A stretch of 64,000 bases of DNA, from positions 12,754 to 76,753 of the forward strand of contig CAZLFA010000011.1 of NCBI GenBank assembly GCA_964558665.1. Direction: 5' to 3'. Made by a program: the position numbers and the translations under genes. The notes under the pieces are model-generated. The model ran no database searches. It worked only from the letters and a program-made list of their open reading frames with translations, and was not told the DNA's origin. The stretch comes from CAZLFA01 sp964558665 (GTDB lineage Bacteria; Desulfobacterota; Syntrophia; Syntrophales; PHBD01). Below, piece by piece: positions 33,175-41,847 of the stretch. The first letter of the stretch is position 1; each line of letters starts with the position of its first letter.

Positions 33175-34257
33175 TTATGCCTTTCCTTCAAGCATCCCGG
33201 CCGCAGCGTTATAAACGTCATTCACGTCAATGAGATCCATACACCTGAAGTCAGTGGGGCACGTCACCTTGAGGCACGGACTGCAGGACACATCTTTGCG
33301 GATGACCAGAGAATGGTCTCCCACCGGCGAAGTAGTCAGCGGATTCGTCGAACCGAAAATGGCAACCGTGGGTATATTCAACGCTCCGGCAATGTGCATC
33401 AATCCGGAGTCGTTCGATATGTAAAGCGAACACTGCGATATAAGCGCAATGGCCTCTTTGAGATTGGTCCTGCCGGCCAGATCCGTCATGGAATGCCCCG
33501 CATTTTTGATTACATTGCCCGTGGATTCCCTGTCAGCCTCACTTCCAAAAAGGATAACACGGGAATCGGGAAAGTCATTCATAAGACGGTCGGCTACAGC
33601 AGCAAATCTCTCCGGATACCACTTCTTCGCGGGACCGTATGTGGCTCCCGGAGCAATTCCTATCAGTGTGGCCCCTCTTCTTATTCCGCATGACTCAAGA
33701 ATTCTTTCTGCCGTGAGGCCGTATGAGGTCGGTACACTGAGGCCGGTTTTTCTTTCCGCAGGTCCCTTCAACCCCAGACTCTTCAGCATTTCCAGATAGT
33801 ATTCCACCTGGTGGATCTTTCTTACGGCCTGTGTCCGTCGCACGGAATGGGTGAGCAGAGGGCCCCGCGCATCCGAGTTGTATCCCGCCCGGATGGGAAT
33901 AGACGCCAGCCTGGCTATGATCGCCGCTTCTATAGCGTTCTGCAGCAGGATTGCGGCATCGAACCTTTTCTTTTTCAGCTCTCCGGACAGCCTCAATATC
34001 CCGGCTGTCCCGGTGTGCCGTCCGGGATCGTCAAAGATGATGACCTCATCGACAAACGGAGATATGTTGAAAAGTTCAGCCACCCAGGGCTTCACGAGAA
34101 TAGATATACGGGCATGAGGATAGGATTCGCGTATTGCAGCAACTGCCGGCATCGTCATAACCGCATCGCCGATCCAGTTGGTGCCCCTTACAAGGATATT
34201 GCCGATCTTATCAACCGGCAACCGCTTATTTCCCCGTACCTTCAGAGAATAGTCCAT
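33175..34257 (-). CDS. waaF: Lipopolysaccharide heptosyltransferase II
   Basis: 360 residues, GT9. N-terminus NILVRGTNWIGDAVMTMPAV and IAPGATYGPAKKWYPERFA are typical of WaaF, and the C-terminal ISNDSGLMHIAGALNIPTVA is the nucleotide-sugar site. Adds the second heptose of the inner core at the cytoplasmic membrane. It starts 3 nt after the acyltransferase stop, so the two are in one operon with lptG. Confidence 0.94.
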   Translation of the reverse strand: MDYSLKVRGNKRLPVDKIGNILVRGTNWIGDAVMTMPAVAAIRESYPHARISILVKPWVAELFNISPFVDEVIIFDDPGRHTGTAGILRLSGELKKKRFDAAILLQNAIEAAIIARLASIPIRAGYNSDARGPLLTHSVRRTQAVRKIHQVEYYLEMLKSLGLKGPAERKTGLSVPTSYGLTAERILESCGIRRGATLIGIAPGATYGPAKKWYPERFAAVADRLMNDFPDSRVILFGSEADRESTGNVIKNAGHSMTDLAGRTNLKEAIALISQCSLYISNDSGLMHIAGALNIPTVAIFGSTNPLTTSPVGDHSLVIRKDVSCSPCLKVTCPTDFRCMDLIDVNDVYNAAAGMLEGKA

Positions 34258-34260
34258 TGT

Positions 34261-35166
34261 TTATCCGTTTGCTTCTTTCACTCTTGCCGCCTGCCACTTC
34301 TTCGTCTTCCAGCGCTGATGAATCCACAGCCACTGATCGGGATATCTGCGCACTATCTCCTCTATCCTCTTTGTAAACAGTTGGGTATTGGCAATGGCAT
34401 CGGCATTGCGGTCACCGGTGTGAACCAGTTCGATCTCTTTCTCTATGACAAGCCGGTATCTGCCGTCGGGAAGCCGCGCCAGATAAGCGGGAATGACCGC
34501 CGCACCCGAGTGCATGGCGAGCAAAGCCGGACCGTCTGTAGTGCAGGCGGGCCTGCCGAAGAAATCGACAAACACGCCTTCCTGCCAGGCCATGTTCTGA
34601 TCGATCAGCAGTCCTATGGCTTCGTTATTCTTCAAGGTGCGAATCATCGGCCTCATTGCATGAGCCATTGCCAGGGGAATGTTCCCCGGTGAAGATCTTA
34701 CGTACCGCACCAGTTCATCAAGGACAGGATTGTCCAGAGGGCGGTAAATCACAGTTGCCGGCCGCACATAGAGGGAAAAAGCGGCGGCGCTGAGTTCCCA
34801 GTTGCCGAAATGGGCGCCGATAAACAATACACCCTTTTTCTTTTCATAAGCTTGCGCGGCATTTTCCAGTCCCTCGACCTCCACCAGTTTGCCGATATTT
34901 TCCTTTGTCAGATAAGGAATATCGAAAAACTCACCGGCAATGGTTCCGATTGTACGATAAACGCCCTTGGCGATCTTTACAATTTCCTCCACGTCTTTCT
35001 CCGGAAAGGCGCAGCGGAGATTATAAAGCGTAATCATCCGATGCTTAGTCGAAACATGATAAAAAAGGCGGAAACAGGACACAAACATCGCTATCCGCAT
35101 CCTTCTAGGAATCAGCCTGAACGTCTTGATAATTATCCTGGCGGTTGTTGCATGATCCATAAACAT
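34261..35166 (-). CDS. Lipid A acyltransferase, LpxL/HtrB family
   Basis: 301 residues from ATG 35166 (a second ATG at 35160 is also possible; the frame extends upstream but would overlap lptG). The catalytic HX4E motif is seen in GAHFGNWELSA, followed by IYRPLDNPVLDELV, GLLIDQN and FFGRPACTTDGPALLA. It transfers a late acyl chain to Kdo-lipid A. Which acyl position (LpxL versus LpxM) cannot be told. Short N-terminal hydrophobic segment near residues 15-35. Sits between lptG and waaF. Confidence 0.9.
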   Translation of the reverse strand: MFMDHATTARIIIKTFRLIPRRMRIAMFVSCFRLFYHVSTKHRMITLYNLRCAFPEKDVEEIVKIAKGVYRTIGTIAGEFFDIPYLTKENIGKLVEVEGLENAAQAYEKKKGVLFIGAHFGNWELSAAAFSLYVRPATVIYRPLDNPVLDELVRYVRSSPGNIPLAMAHAMRPMIRTLKNNEAIGLLIDQNMAWQEGVFVDFFGRPACTTDGPALLAMHSGAAVIPAYLARLPDGRYRLVIEKEIELVHTGDRNADAIANTQLFTKRIEEIVRRYPDQWLWIHQRWKTKKWQAARVKEANG

Positions 35167-35176
35167 TAAACCGGTT

Positions 35177-36262
35177 TTAAGTCTCCACCCTCTTGAACAG
35201 ATATATGGCGGCTGTAACGAAGATGGCGTTCGCGAGCCAGGCGGAGATAAAAGGTGGAACAGTGCCCGAACGCCCCAGAGACATGGAAAAAGCATGTACT
35301 ATCCAATAGGAAAATCCTATGACGATGCCCGCACCGATGCTTTTTGTCACGCCGCCGCTTCTCCCCATTTTCAGCGAAAATGATATGCCGATGAATACAA
35401 GTATCAGAGTTACAAAGGGGAAGGCCATCCTCCCGTACATATCTACCAGATGCCTTGTTACATCGTATCCTTCACTTTCCATCTTGTTTATATAACGTCT
35501 GAGCTCCAGATATCCCATCTGCTCCGCATCCTTTTGAATGACCTGAAAATCGGCCGGCTCCTCCGCTATATCAATGTTCTTTTTATCAATCCACTTCAGC
35601 CTGGGAAATGTCCCGGCATCAAAGTAGCTCTCCATGATGTTGTGGAGCGTCCATGCCCCGTTTTTCCATTCCGCCCATTCCGCGTCGATGCGCGACGTCA
35701 GATGAAAGCCGGAATCGAGGTAGAAGATGGTAACCCCTTTCAGTATTTTATTATCCGGATCGAAAACCCTGAAATTATAAATGGCTCCTTTTCCCCGGTA
35801 CCATATCTGGTTTTGCTTGAAGGCCCCCTGCCCCGCCTTTTTTTGCTTCTGTACCTCTACCAGCCTTATGTGCTCCGCCTTCTCGATGCCGTAAGGAGTC
35901 AAAAACTCCGTCACATAGAAGGTCACCAGACAGAGGATTCCGGCAATGATGATGACGGGAAGGGATATCCGGTAGAGGCTTATGCCGTTGGCTTTCATGG
36001 CTATTATCTCATTGTAGCGCGATAAGGAAGCAAAGGTCATCAGCGAGGCAAGCAGCACGGAAGCCGGAATAGTAAGAGATGCAAACAGGGGAATCTCATA
36101 AAAAAAATAGGACGACATCTGCGCGAAGGTCGCCTTATTGGACATAAACATCCGGATTTTACCGAAAAAATCAACCAGCAGGGAAAGCGAAATAAGCGTC
36201 AGCAAAATCAAAAAAAGCTGTTTTATAAATTCCCTTGATACATAACGATCAAGAATCGTCAT
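35177..36262 (-). CDS. lptG: LPS export ABC transporter permease LptG
   Basis: 361 residues. Start TILDRYVSREFIKQLFLILL is typical, with membrane helices at about 12-35, 55-80, 100-120, and three near the C-terminus after a large periplasmic beta-domain (about 125-265). With LptF and LptB2 it pulls LPS from the inner membrane toward the outer membrane. The usual partner lptF is not next to it, so lptF must be elsewhere in the genome. Head gene of the acyltransferase-waaF-gmhB-waaC run. Confidence 0.94.
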   Translation of the reverse strand: MTILDRYVSREFIKQLFLILLTLISLSLLVDFFGKIRMFMSNKATFAQMSSYFFYEIPLFASLTIPASVLLASLMTFASLSRYNEIIAMKANGISLYRISLPVIIIAGILCLVTFYVTEFLTPYGIEKAEHIRLVEVQKQKKAGQGAFKQNQIWYRGKGAIYNFRVFDPDNKILKGVTIFYLDSGFHLTSRIDAEWAEWKNGAWTLHNIMESYFDAGTFPRLKWIDKKNIDIAEEPADFQVIQKDAEQMGYLELRRYINKMESEGYDVTRHLVDMYGRMAFPFVTLILVFIGISFSLKMGRSGGVTKSIGAGIVIGFSYWIVHAFSMSLGRSGTVPPFISAWLANAIFVTAAIYLFKRVET

Positions 36263-36391
36263 CGGGTGTCCTCTATTCTAAATCAGTCTCCATCCGAAAG
36301 GTTAGAATGCGAGACCATAAGTTTCCTGCTCGGAGATGTAAAAGGAGTATTTGCTATCACGTTTAACTTTTGAAAATCAAATAGAAAATAA

Positions 36392-37573
36392 TTAGAAAAG
36401 ACTCAACAGCAGACCCTTCAGATACGCCCCCTCCGGGTGCGCAAGATCTACGGGATGGTCTCCCCCTGGACTCAGCGAAGCTATGATCCTGGCTGATTTC
36501 CCGGCATCGGCGACAGCACTCTGCACGATCTTCCTGAACAGCTCCTCATTGATGTAATTGGAGCAGGAAAAGGTGGCCAGGATGCCCCCTTCCGACAAGC
36601 GCCTTGCCGCCTGCAGGTTGATGTCCTTGTAGCCTCTGGCCGCCCTCGGAACCTCTTTTTTTGTCTTGGCAAAAGCAGGGGGATCAAGGATAATGAGATC
36701 GTACATTTCTTCGGTCTGCCTGAGAAAAGTAAAGACATCCTCCCGGATTACCGGGTGGCGTCTGGGCGGAAAATAGTTTCTCTCCAGATTGCGCACCGCC
36801 GCTTCATTGGCTGACGCCGACGCCTCCACGGACACGACCCGTCTTGCCCCTCCATGGGCGCAGTACACGGAGAAGCCGCCCGTATAGGAAAAACAGTTGA
36901 GGACTCGCAGCCCTTCGGAAATCCGGCATAACTTCTCCCGGTTTGTCCGCTGATCCAGGAAGAAACCCGTCTTCTGCCCGGAGACGATGTCCGTTTCAAA
37001 GACAAAACCGTTCTCCGTGATTTCCACGAAATCGGGTATCTCATCGCCATAGACATGGCCGGTCCTGTCTGTCAGGCCTTCCGTCTTCCTGGCTCGCCCT
37101 TCGCTGCGCTCATACATCGCCAGGGGACGTATCTGGCGGATAAGGACATCGCTTATAGCCTCCCACGCCTTCTCAATACCCGCAGTGGAGATGGAAACGA
37201 CGAGGTATTCACCATAACAGTCGACGATAAGTCCCGGCATGCCGTCTCCCTCGGCATTGATCAGCCGGTAGGCGGTGGTGCCGGGAGGGATGATCCTACT
37301 GCGCAGTTCAAAGGCGGAGGCGACCCGGCGGCGCCAGAACAGTTCGTTCACGGGCTGTGAGACGTCCCTGCTCAGCATGCGGAAGGTGATATCCGCGTTG
37401 CGGTTGTAGAAACCCAGCGCCAGCGGCTCGCCTTCTGCAGATGCTGCGGCAACAATATCGCCGGATTCCGCTTTCCCCTCAACAGAGCGCACTGCCCCGG
37501 AAAAAATCCAGGGGTGCCCCTGTTTCAGCGACCTCTCGCGTCCGGGCTTCAATGTCAGAACAGGATAGTTCAT
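36392..37573 (-). CDS. Class I SAM-dependent rRNA methyltransferase (RlmI-like, PUA domain)
   Basis: 393 residues. N-terminal PUA-like domain (LKPGRERSLKQGHPWIFSGAV), then a Rossmann methyltransferase with CFSYTGGFSVYCAHGGA as the SAM motif and LDPPAFAKTKKEVPRA as the catalytic motif. RlmI methylates C5 of a cytidine in 23S rRNA; the target here is inferred. Cytoplasmic. Separated from lptG by 129 nt with nothing evident, so probably transcribed on its own. Confidence 0.9.
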   Translation of the reverse strand: MNYPVLTLKPGRERSLKQGHPWIFSGAVRSVEGKAESGDIVAAASAEGEPLALGFYNRNADITFRMLSRDVSQPVNELFWRRRVASAFELRSRIIPPGTTAYRLINAEGDGMPGLIVDCYGEYLVVSISTAGIEKAWEAISDVLIRQIRPLAMYERSEGRARKTEGLTDRTGHVYGDEIPDFVEITENGFVFETDIVSGQKTGFFLDQRTNREKLCRISEGLRVLNCFSYTGGFSVYCAHGGARRVVSVEASASANEAAVRNLERNYFPPRRHPVIREDVFTFLRQTEEMYDLIILDPPAFAKTKKEVPRAARGYKDINLQAARRLSEGGILATFSCSNYINEELFRKIVQSAVADAGKSARIIASLSPGGDHPVDLAHPEGAYLKGLLLSLF

Positions 37574-37664
37574 ATTAACAGCATCAGGGACAGCAGAATG
37601 TATCCGGAAATCTTATTCACCAAGATACCCACACCTCTTCAAAACAGTTTCATCGGGGCTTCTT

Positions 37665-39176
37665 TCAGCAATCAACCATCGTCACGCCCAGGCCGCCGGT
37701 TCCCATCTCCCTGAACTGGGGAGGCAGGGCCTTGCCAGTCTCCAGCATGGCCATGATGACTCTGTCAAGGTCTTCCCAGTGCTGCGAGGTGATCTCGTTA
37801 GCCGCTATGAGATAGGCATTGTAGGCCTTGATGGCCCCGAAGGCGTTGCGTTCGATGCACGGTATCAGCACAAAGCCTCCCACCGGGTCGCAGGACATGC
37901 CGAGATGATGCTCAAGGGCAATCGTTGCGGCTACCTCCGTGGCCTCAAGGGATGCGCCGGATGCATAGGCGATCATGGCAGCGGCCATCGATGACGCCAC
38001 GCCTATTTCGCCCTGGCATCCCACTTCCGCTCCGGCAATGCCTGCATTGTTCTTGCACAGAAACCCGACCAGCCCGGCGGCAAGCAGGCCTTTACGCATC
38101 GCGTCGCGCGACATTTTCATGTGGTTCTTCATTACATAGACAATTGCCGGCATGGTTCCCGCCGAACCAAGGGTGGGGGCGGTAACCGCCAGACGCCCGG
38201 CGGCATTGCCTTCCGATACGGCCAGGGCGTAGCTGCTCACCTGCTGCATATAACGGTCCCCTCCCTTTGCTTTCAGGGACTGCGTGTAAATTCTTTTCGC
38301 CTTACGGTGCATCTGAAACGGCCCTGGCAGGAGGCCTTCTTCCTTTAGCCCTTGTTTGACGCCGTTTTCCATGGTCTCCAGAACCATGTCGAGGTGCGCA
38401 AATATCTCCTTCTCGCCTGTTTTCATGATGGCCTTTTCGTTCTCGATCATAATCTCATGCAGGCTCTTATTTTTCTCCTTCGCCACACGCTTGAATTCTG
38501 TCATGCTGCCGTAGCGGTGCACCGGCTGTCCGCGATCCGGAGCCGGCTGCCCTTTCCACTGGAAGAAGCCTCCACCCGGAGAATAGTATTCCCGTTCGAA
38601 GAGTACCGATCCGTCCTTGCCGATCAGACGCATGATCAGCGTATTGGTAAACGGATAGTTATGCTCGATCTTGTCCCATACCAGCGTGTCTTTGCCCAGC
38701 ACGAAGCTTTTCCCGTTGATTACGGTCGTGTACTTCTTTGTGGTGTCCTGAAGTTCATCCATCAGCTTCGGGTCGCATGTTTCAGGTTTCTGCCCCAGCA
38801 AACCCGCCAGTATGGCGCGGTCGGTACGGTGCCCTCTGCCGGTGGCGCTCAGGCTGCCGAAGAGCCTCGCCTCAATGGATTGCGCTTTATCCATGGTGCT
38901 TTTCGGAAGACCTTCCAGAGCCTCCCGGAAATTGCTCGAAATGCGCAGGGGCGCAATGGTATGGGAACTCGACGGTCCCGGACCGATCTTGAACATATCC
39001 TTAAGCGAAGTCACGATCACACCCTTGGGCGCGCCCTGGTAGCACTTGTCCGCTGCGATGCCGGGAAAGGCACGGGAAGGGATTCCCCTGGCAGATGCAG
39101 GATTCGGGTTCAGCAGAAGACTGCCGACGCCTGCCGATGAAATCAAGGCGACCTTCAAAAAATTGCGACGATCCAT
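37665..39176 (-). CDS. L-serine dehydratase with twin-arginine signal peptide
   Basis: 503 residues, single-chain iron-sulfur type. The beta domain has GPGPSSSHTIAPLRIS and the alpha domain has AGAEVGCQGEIGVASSMAAA, MSCDPVGGFVLIPCIERNA with the three cluster cysteines. It deaminates L-serine to pyruvate. The N-terminus is MDRRNFLKVALISSAGVG with a hydrophobic core, ending ...PNPASA before RG: a complete Tat signal with RRxFLK and an AxA cleavage site. This predicts export in folded, cluster-loaded form, which is unusual for this cytoplasmic enzyme. ATG 39176 has AGGAGG 6 nt upstream. It follows the AspT-like transporter gene by 43 nt. Confidence 0.9.
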   Translation of the reverse strand: MDRRNFLKVALISSAGVGSLLLNPNPASARGIPSRAFPGIAADKCYQGAPKGVIVTSLKDMFKIGPGPSSSHTIAPLRISSNFREALEGLPKSTMDKAQSIEARLFGSLSATGRGHRTDRAILAGLLGQKPETCDPKLMDELQDTTKKYTTVINGKSFVLGKDTLVWDKIEHNYPFTNTLIMRLIGKDGSVLFEREYYSPGGGFFQWKGQPAPDRGQPVHRYGSMTEFKRVAKEKNKSLHEIMIENEKAIMKTGEKEIFAHLDMVLETMENGVKQGLKEEGLLPGPFQMHRKAKRIYTQSLKAKGGDRYMQQVSSYALAVSEGNAAGRLAVTAPTLGSAGTMPAIVYVMKNHMKMSRDAMRKGLLAAGLVGFLCKNNAGIAGAEVGCQGEIGVASSMAAAMIAYASGASLEATEVAATIALEHHLGMSCDPVGGFVLIPCIERNAFGAIKAYNAYLIAANEITSQHWEDLDRVIMAMLETGKALPPQFREMGTGGLGVTMVDC

Positions 39177-39219
39177 AAGACACCTCCTGGTTTATTATTA
39201 GATCTGTTGATGATTGATA

Positions 39220-40815
39220 TCAACCGGCTGCGAGAGCGATAATGATCTGGACGATTACGATCTTCAGTATCGTCGCGCCGGGGAAGATAATAGCATATCC
39301 GATATCGGGCCGGTCCGTCGGAACCAGTTTGGCGGCATACGCAAGAATGGCGGGATTCCCGGTAACGCCGGCCGTTATGCCGAGAAGGTCGTCGAAGGGA
39401 ATCTTCATGACACGGTAGCCGACGCTCATTGTAATCAGGACGACAGACAGGAGCATAACTGCTCCGATCGCAAGAAACAGAAAACCTGTCTCATGAACTG
39501 TGGCCACAAATTTAGGGCCGGAACTCATGCCCACCTGAGCAAGGAAAAGCGTCAAGCCGAAATTGCGCAGCGTCAGATTGGCCGATATCGGCATCGTCCA
39601 GGACATAATGCCGGTCCGTCCCAGTTTGCCCAGGATCAATGCCATGATCAGCGGGCCTCCCGCGAGTCCCAGTTCCAGCGTTCCCAGGCCGGGCACGGGA
39701 AACGGAATAGACCCGAGGATGACGCCGAGCACCATGCCGATGCCGATGGAGATATAGCTGAATTCCGTCGTGCTCTTTATGGAGTCTCCGAATGCCTTGC
39801 GCAGCGCGGCATCGTCCTTCATGTCGACGAGAACTCCCACCAAGTCGCCGAATTCAAGAATCAGATTAGGCCGTGGAAGCAGCTGTGTATCGCCGCGTCT
39901 TACATTGACGATGGTATGGTCGATATCAGGAATCTTCAAATCGGCCAGACGGGTTCCGACCATCGTTCTTTTGGAAACGAAGACTCGTGAATAAATCATT
40001 TTCTCACGGCCGGCCAGTATTCTGCCTCTGGGATCGTATTCTCCCAGAAGCTGTCTGGCCTGCTCAATGCCCTCGTGCTCGTTGCCGACAGCCATGACGA
40101 CATTGTTCTCTTCCAGAACCAGATCCTGATGAGCTATCCGGTTGACGTGATTCTGGCGGACGGCAATTACCTGCACGCTGAGAGGAAGAAGCTGAGAGAT
40201 CTCACAGAGCGTCTTCCCCGCAACGCCGGGATTTCTTACTATCATTTCCACCGTTTCCAGACCGCCTCCGGTGGCCGCTTCGATGCGCGGCTTTATGATG
40301 AGCATGGCGATATACATGCAGAGAATGGGGCCGATGACTCCGAAGGGATAGGCCACACTGTAACCGATTGCCGGTTCGCTGTTTTTGGCCGCTTCCATCG
40401 CCGCCTGCAGTGTTGCGGTGCTTGTCATTGACCCGGCAAACATACCCGCCACGTATGTGCTCCTGATGTGCATAATCTCAATTGCCGCGAAAATGACTGC
40501 CACGCACGCGGAAAGGGCAAGGACGGCAAGGAGATTGTAGCGGCGGCCGGCAGCGCTCATCAGACCGGAAAAGAACTGCCTGCCGTACTGGATGCCGATC
40601 CCGTAAAGAAACATCACTAGACCCAGAGTCCCCACAAGTCCCGGCGGCGCTGACTTGGGTGCGAACGCCCCCACAGCAAGACCGACAAAAAGAACGGCGC
40701 CGACGCCCAGGGAAAACCCGCGCATATTGATCTCTCCCAGGGCATAACCGATGCCGATGACCAGAAAGAGCGTCATGATCGGTGTCTGTTCGAGGATGAG
40801 CTTCAGATATTCCAT
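39220..40815 (-). CDS. AspT/YidE-family transporter with two TrkA-C domains
   Basis: 531 residues. Five N-terminal membrane helices with the motif GMFAGSMTSTATLQAA, a cytoplasmic middle with two RCK_C-like domains (about 205-280 and 290-370), and a second membrane half with a GLTLFLAQVGMSSGP re-entrant-type region. Related to aspartate:alanine exchangers. The substrate is unknown; being directly upstream of the Tat-signal serine dehydratase suggests an amino- or keto-acid connected with serine. ATG 40815 has GGGAGGTCATCTC upstream on the minus strand. Confidence 0.88.
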   Translation of the reverse strand: MEYLKLILEQTPIMTLFLVIGIGYALGEINMRGFSLGVGAVLFVGLAVGAFAPKSAPPGLVGTLGLVMFLYGIGIQYGRQFFSGLMSAAGRRYNLLAVLALSACVAVIFAAIEIMHIRSTYVAGMFAGSMTSTATLQAAMEAAKNSEPAIGYSVAYPFGVIGPILCMYIAMLIIKPRIEAATGGGLETVEMIVRNPGVAGKTLCEISQLLPLSVQVIAVRQNHVNRIAHQDLVLEENNVVMAVGNEHEGIEQARQLLGEYDPRGRILAGREKMIYSRVFVSKRTMVGTRLADLKIPDIDHTIVNVRRGDTQLLPRPNLILEFGDLVGVLVDMKDDAALRKAFGDSIKSTTEFSYISIGIGMVLGVILGSIPFPVPGLGTLELGLAGGPLIMALILGKLGRTGIMSWTMPISANLTLRNFGLTLFLAQVGMSSGPKFVATVHETGFLFLAIGAVMLLSVVLITMSVGYRVMKIPFDDLLGITAGVTGNPAILAYAAKLVPTDRPDIGYAIIFPGATILKIVIVQIIIALAAG

Positions 40816-41016
40816 GAGATGACCTCCCTCTGAGTACTGGATTTGATGAGTGGGTAAGTATAGAGAAGCAGCTCTCTTATGTCAATCAAAACCGGCCTGA
40901 CATGCAGGGAATATAGGTGCCGACATTATTGGCTGTCGCACCGACCGGCAATTAATCAGTTGCCGGATGGAACTTTGTAAGGTCTGCGCAAAGGGTTTGC
41001 AAAGGTGAGAACGCAA

Positions 41017-41036
41017 GGAACAGGCATGCCTGTTCC
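41017..41036. repeat. Perfect 20-bp palindrome
   Basis: GGAACAGGCATGCCTGTTCC is identical on both strands. The context CAAGGAACAGGCATGCCTGTTCCCTAC resembles scattered REP-like palindromes of the type GTAGGG-arm-arm, rather than a unique operator, but it is the only copy in this window. Confidence 0.55.
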
Positions 41037-41085
41037 CTACAAATAATTTCATCATGATGCCGATGTGGCGAGCGCTCTGATTCAG

Positions 41086-41105
41086 AAAAGGAAAGAACTC
41101 TTTCC
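41086..41105 (-). terminator. Short hairpin after the OmpR-type regulator
   Basis: On the minus strand GGAAAG-AGTT-CTTTCC is followed by TTTTC. It lies 10 nt past the stop of the response regulator. Confidence 0.5.
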
Positions 41106-41115
41106 GGATGGAAGC

Positions 41116-41847
41116 TTACTGATGGTCGAATATATATCCAATCGAACGCAGGCTCTGGAAATATGCAGGGTTGTGAGGATCGTCCTCGAAGTATTTCCTC
41201 AGACGTACCAGAAAGATATCGACTGTGCGTGTGTTGGACTGGCCGGTATATCCCCATCCTACTTCCAGCAGGTATTTTCTGGATAAAGGCTTACCCCTGT
41301 TTGCGATAAATACCTTGAGCAGTCTTGCTTCCTGATCTGTGAGCTGTATCGTTCCCTGCCGGCATACGGCCGTCATGGTTTCGAAATCCACTGTATTGCC
41401 GCCAAAGGAGTAGGTTTTCATCTCCGACGCCTCTGCCTGATCATCCGGCTTGTGATGTCCGTTCCACGAGGCGCGCATCATGAGACGCTCAATTCGCAGC
41501 AGAAACTCATCGAGGTTGAAAGGCTTGGCAAGATAGTCGTCCACTCCGCAGGCAAAACCTTTGATACGGTCATCCGGTTCTCCCTTGGCGGAAAGAATCA
41601 ACACGGGGATCCTCTCATCGGCAAGCCTGATATGCTTCAACACGGAGAAGCCGTCAAGCCCCGGAAGCATGATATCCAGTACGATAAGCTGGGGGTTCCA
41701 GTCCTTCCACCTCTGAATGCCCTGGGGACCGCTGCCCGCAATCTCCACATCGTACCCCTGAAGGGTAAGGTTCAGCTTCAATCCCTCGGCGATATGCCGG
41801 TCGTCCTCGACGACAAGTATGCGGCGGCGCTCACTGTGCTTCATCAC
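41116..41847 (-). CDS. OmpR/PhoB-family response regulator
   Basis: 243 residues: receiver with Asp15/Asp16, phosphoacceptor Asp58 in LIVLDIMLPGLDG and Lys in YLAKPFNLDEF, then a winged helix (about 150-240) with QLTDQEARLLKVFIANRGK and TRTVDIFLVRLRKYFED. DNA-binding transcription factor. It overlaps the upstream histidine kinase by 4 nt. The tandem ATTGTAAAA boxes at 11-bp pitch upstream of the kinase are a likely binding site. Confidence 0.96.
   Translation of the reverse strand: MMKHSERRRILVVEDDRHIAEGLKLNLTLQGYDVEIAGSGPQGIQRWKDWNPQLIVLDIMLPGLDGFSVLKHIRLADERIPVLILSAKGEPDDRIKGFACGVDDYLAKPFNLDEFLLRIERLMMRASWNGHHKPDDQAEASEMKTYSFGGNTVDFETMTAVCRQGTIQLTDQEARLLKVFIANRGKPLSRKYLLEVGWGYTGQSNTRTVDIFLVRLRKYFEDDPHNPAYFQSLRSIGYIFDHQ

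Larger units (their letters stand above)
40816..41115. other. Intergenic region upstream of the AspT-like transporter
   Basis: Gap of 300 nt with no recognisable gene. It holds the transporter's promoter region, a 20-bp perfect palindrome, and a short terminator-like hairpin for the response regulator. No clear -35/-10 pair could be assigned. Confidence 0.6.

Noticed and set aside
34261..35295. Longer start for the lipid A acyltransferase at 35295
   Set aside because: It would overlap lptG by over 110 nt and lacks a ribosome site; the ATG at 35166 follows the lptG stop.
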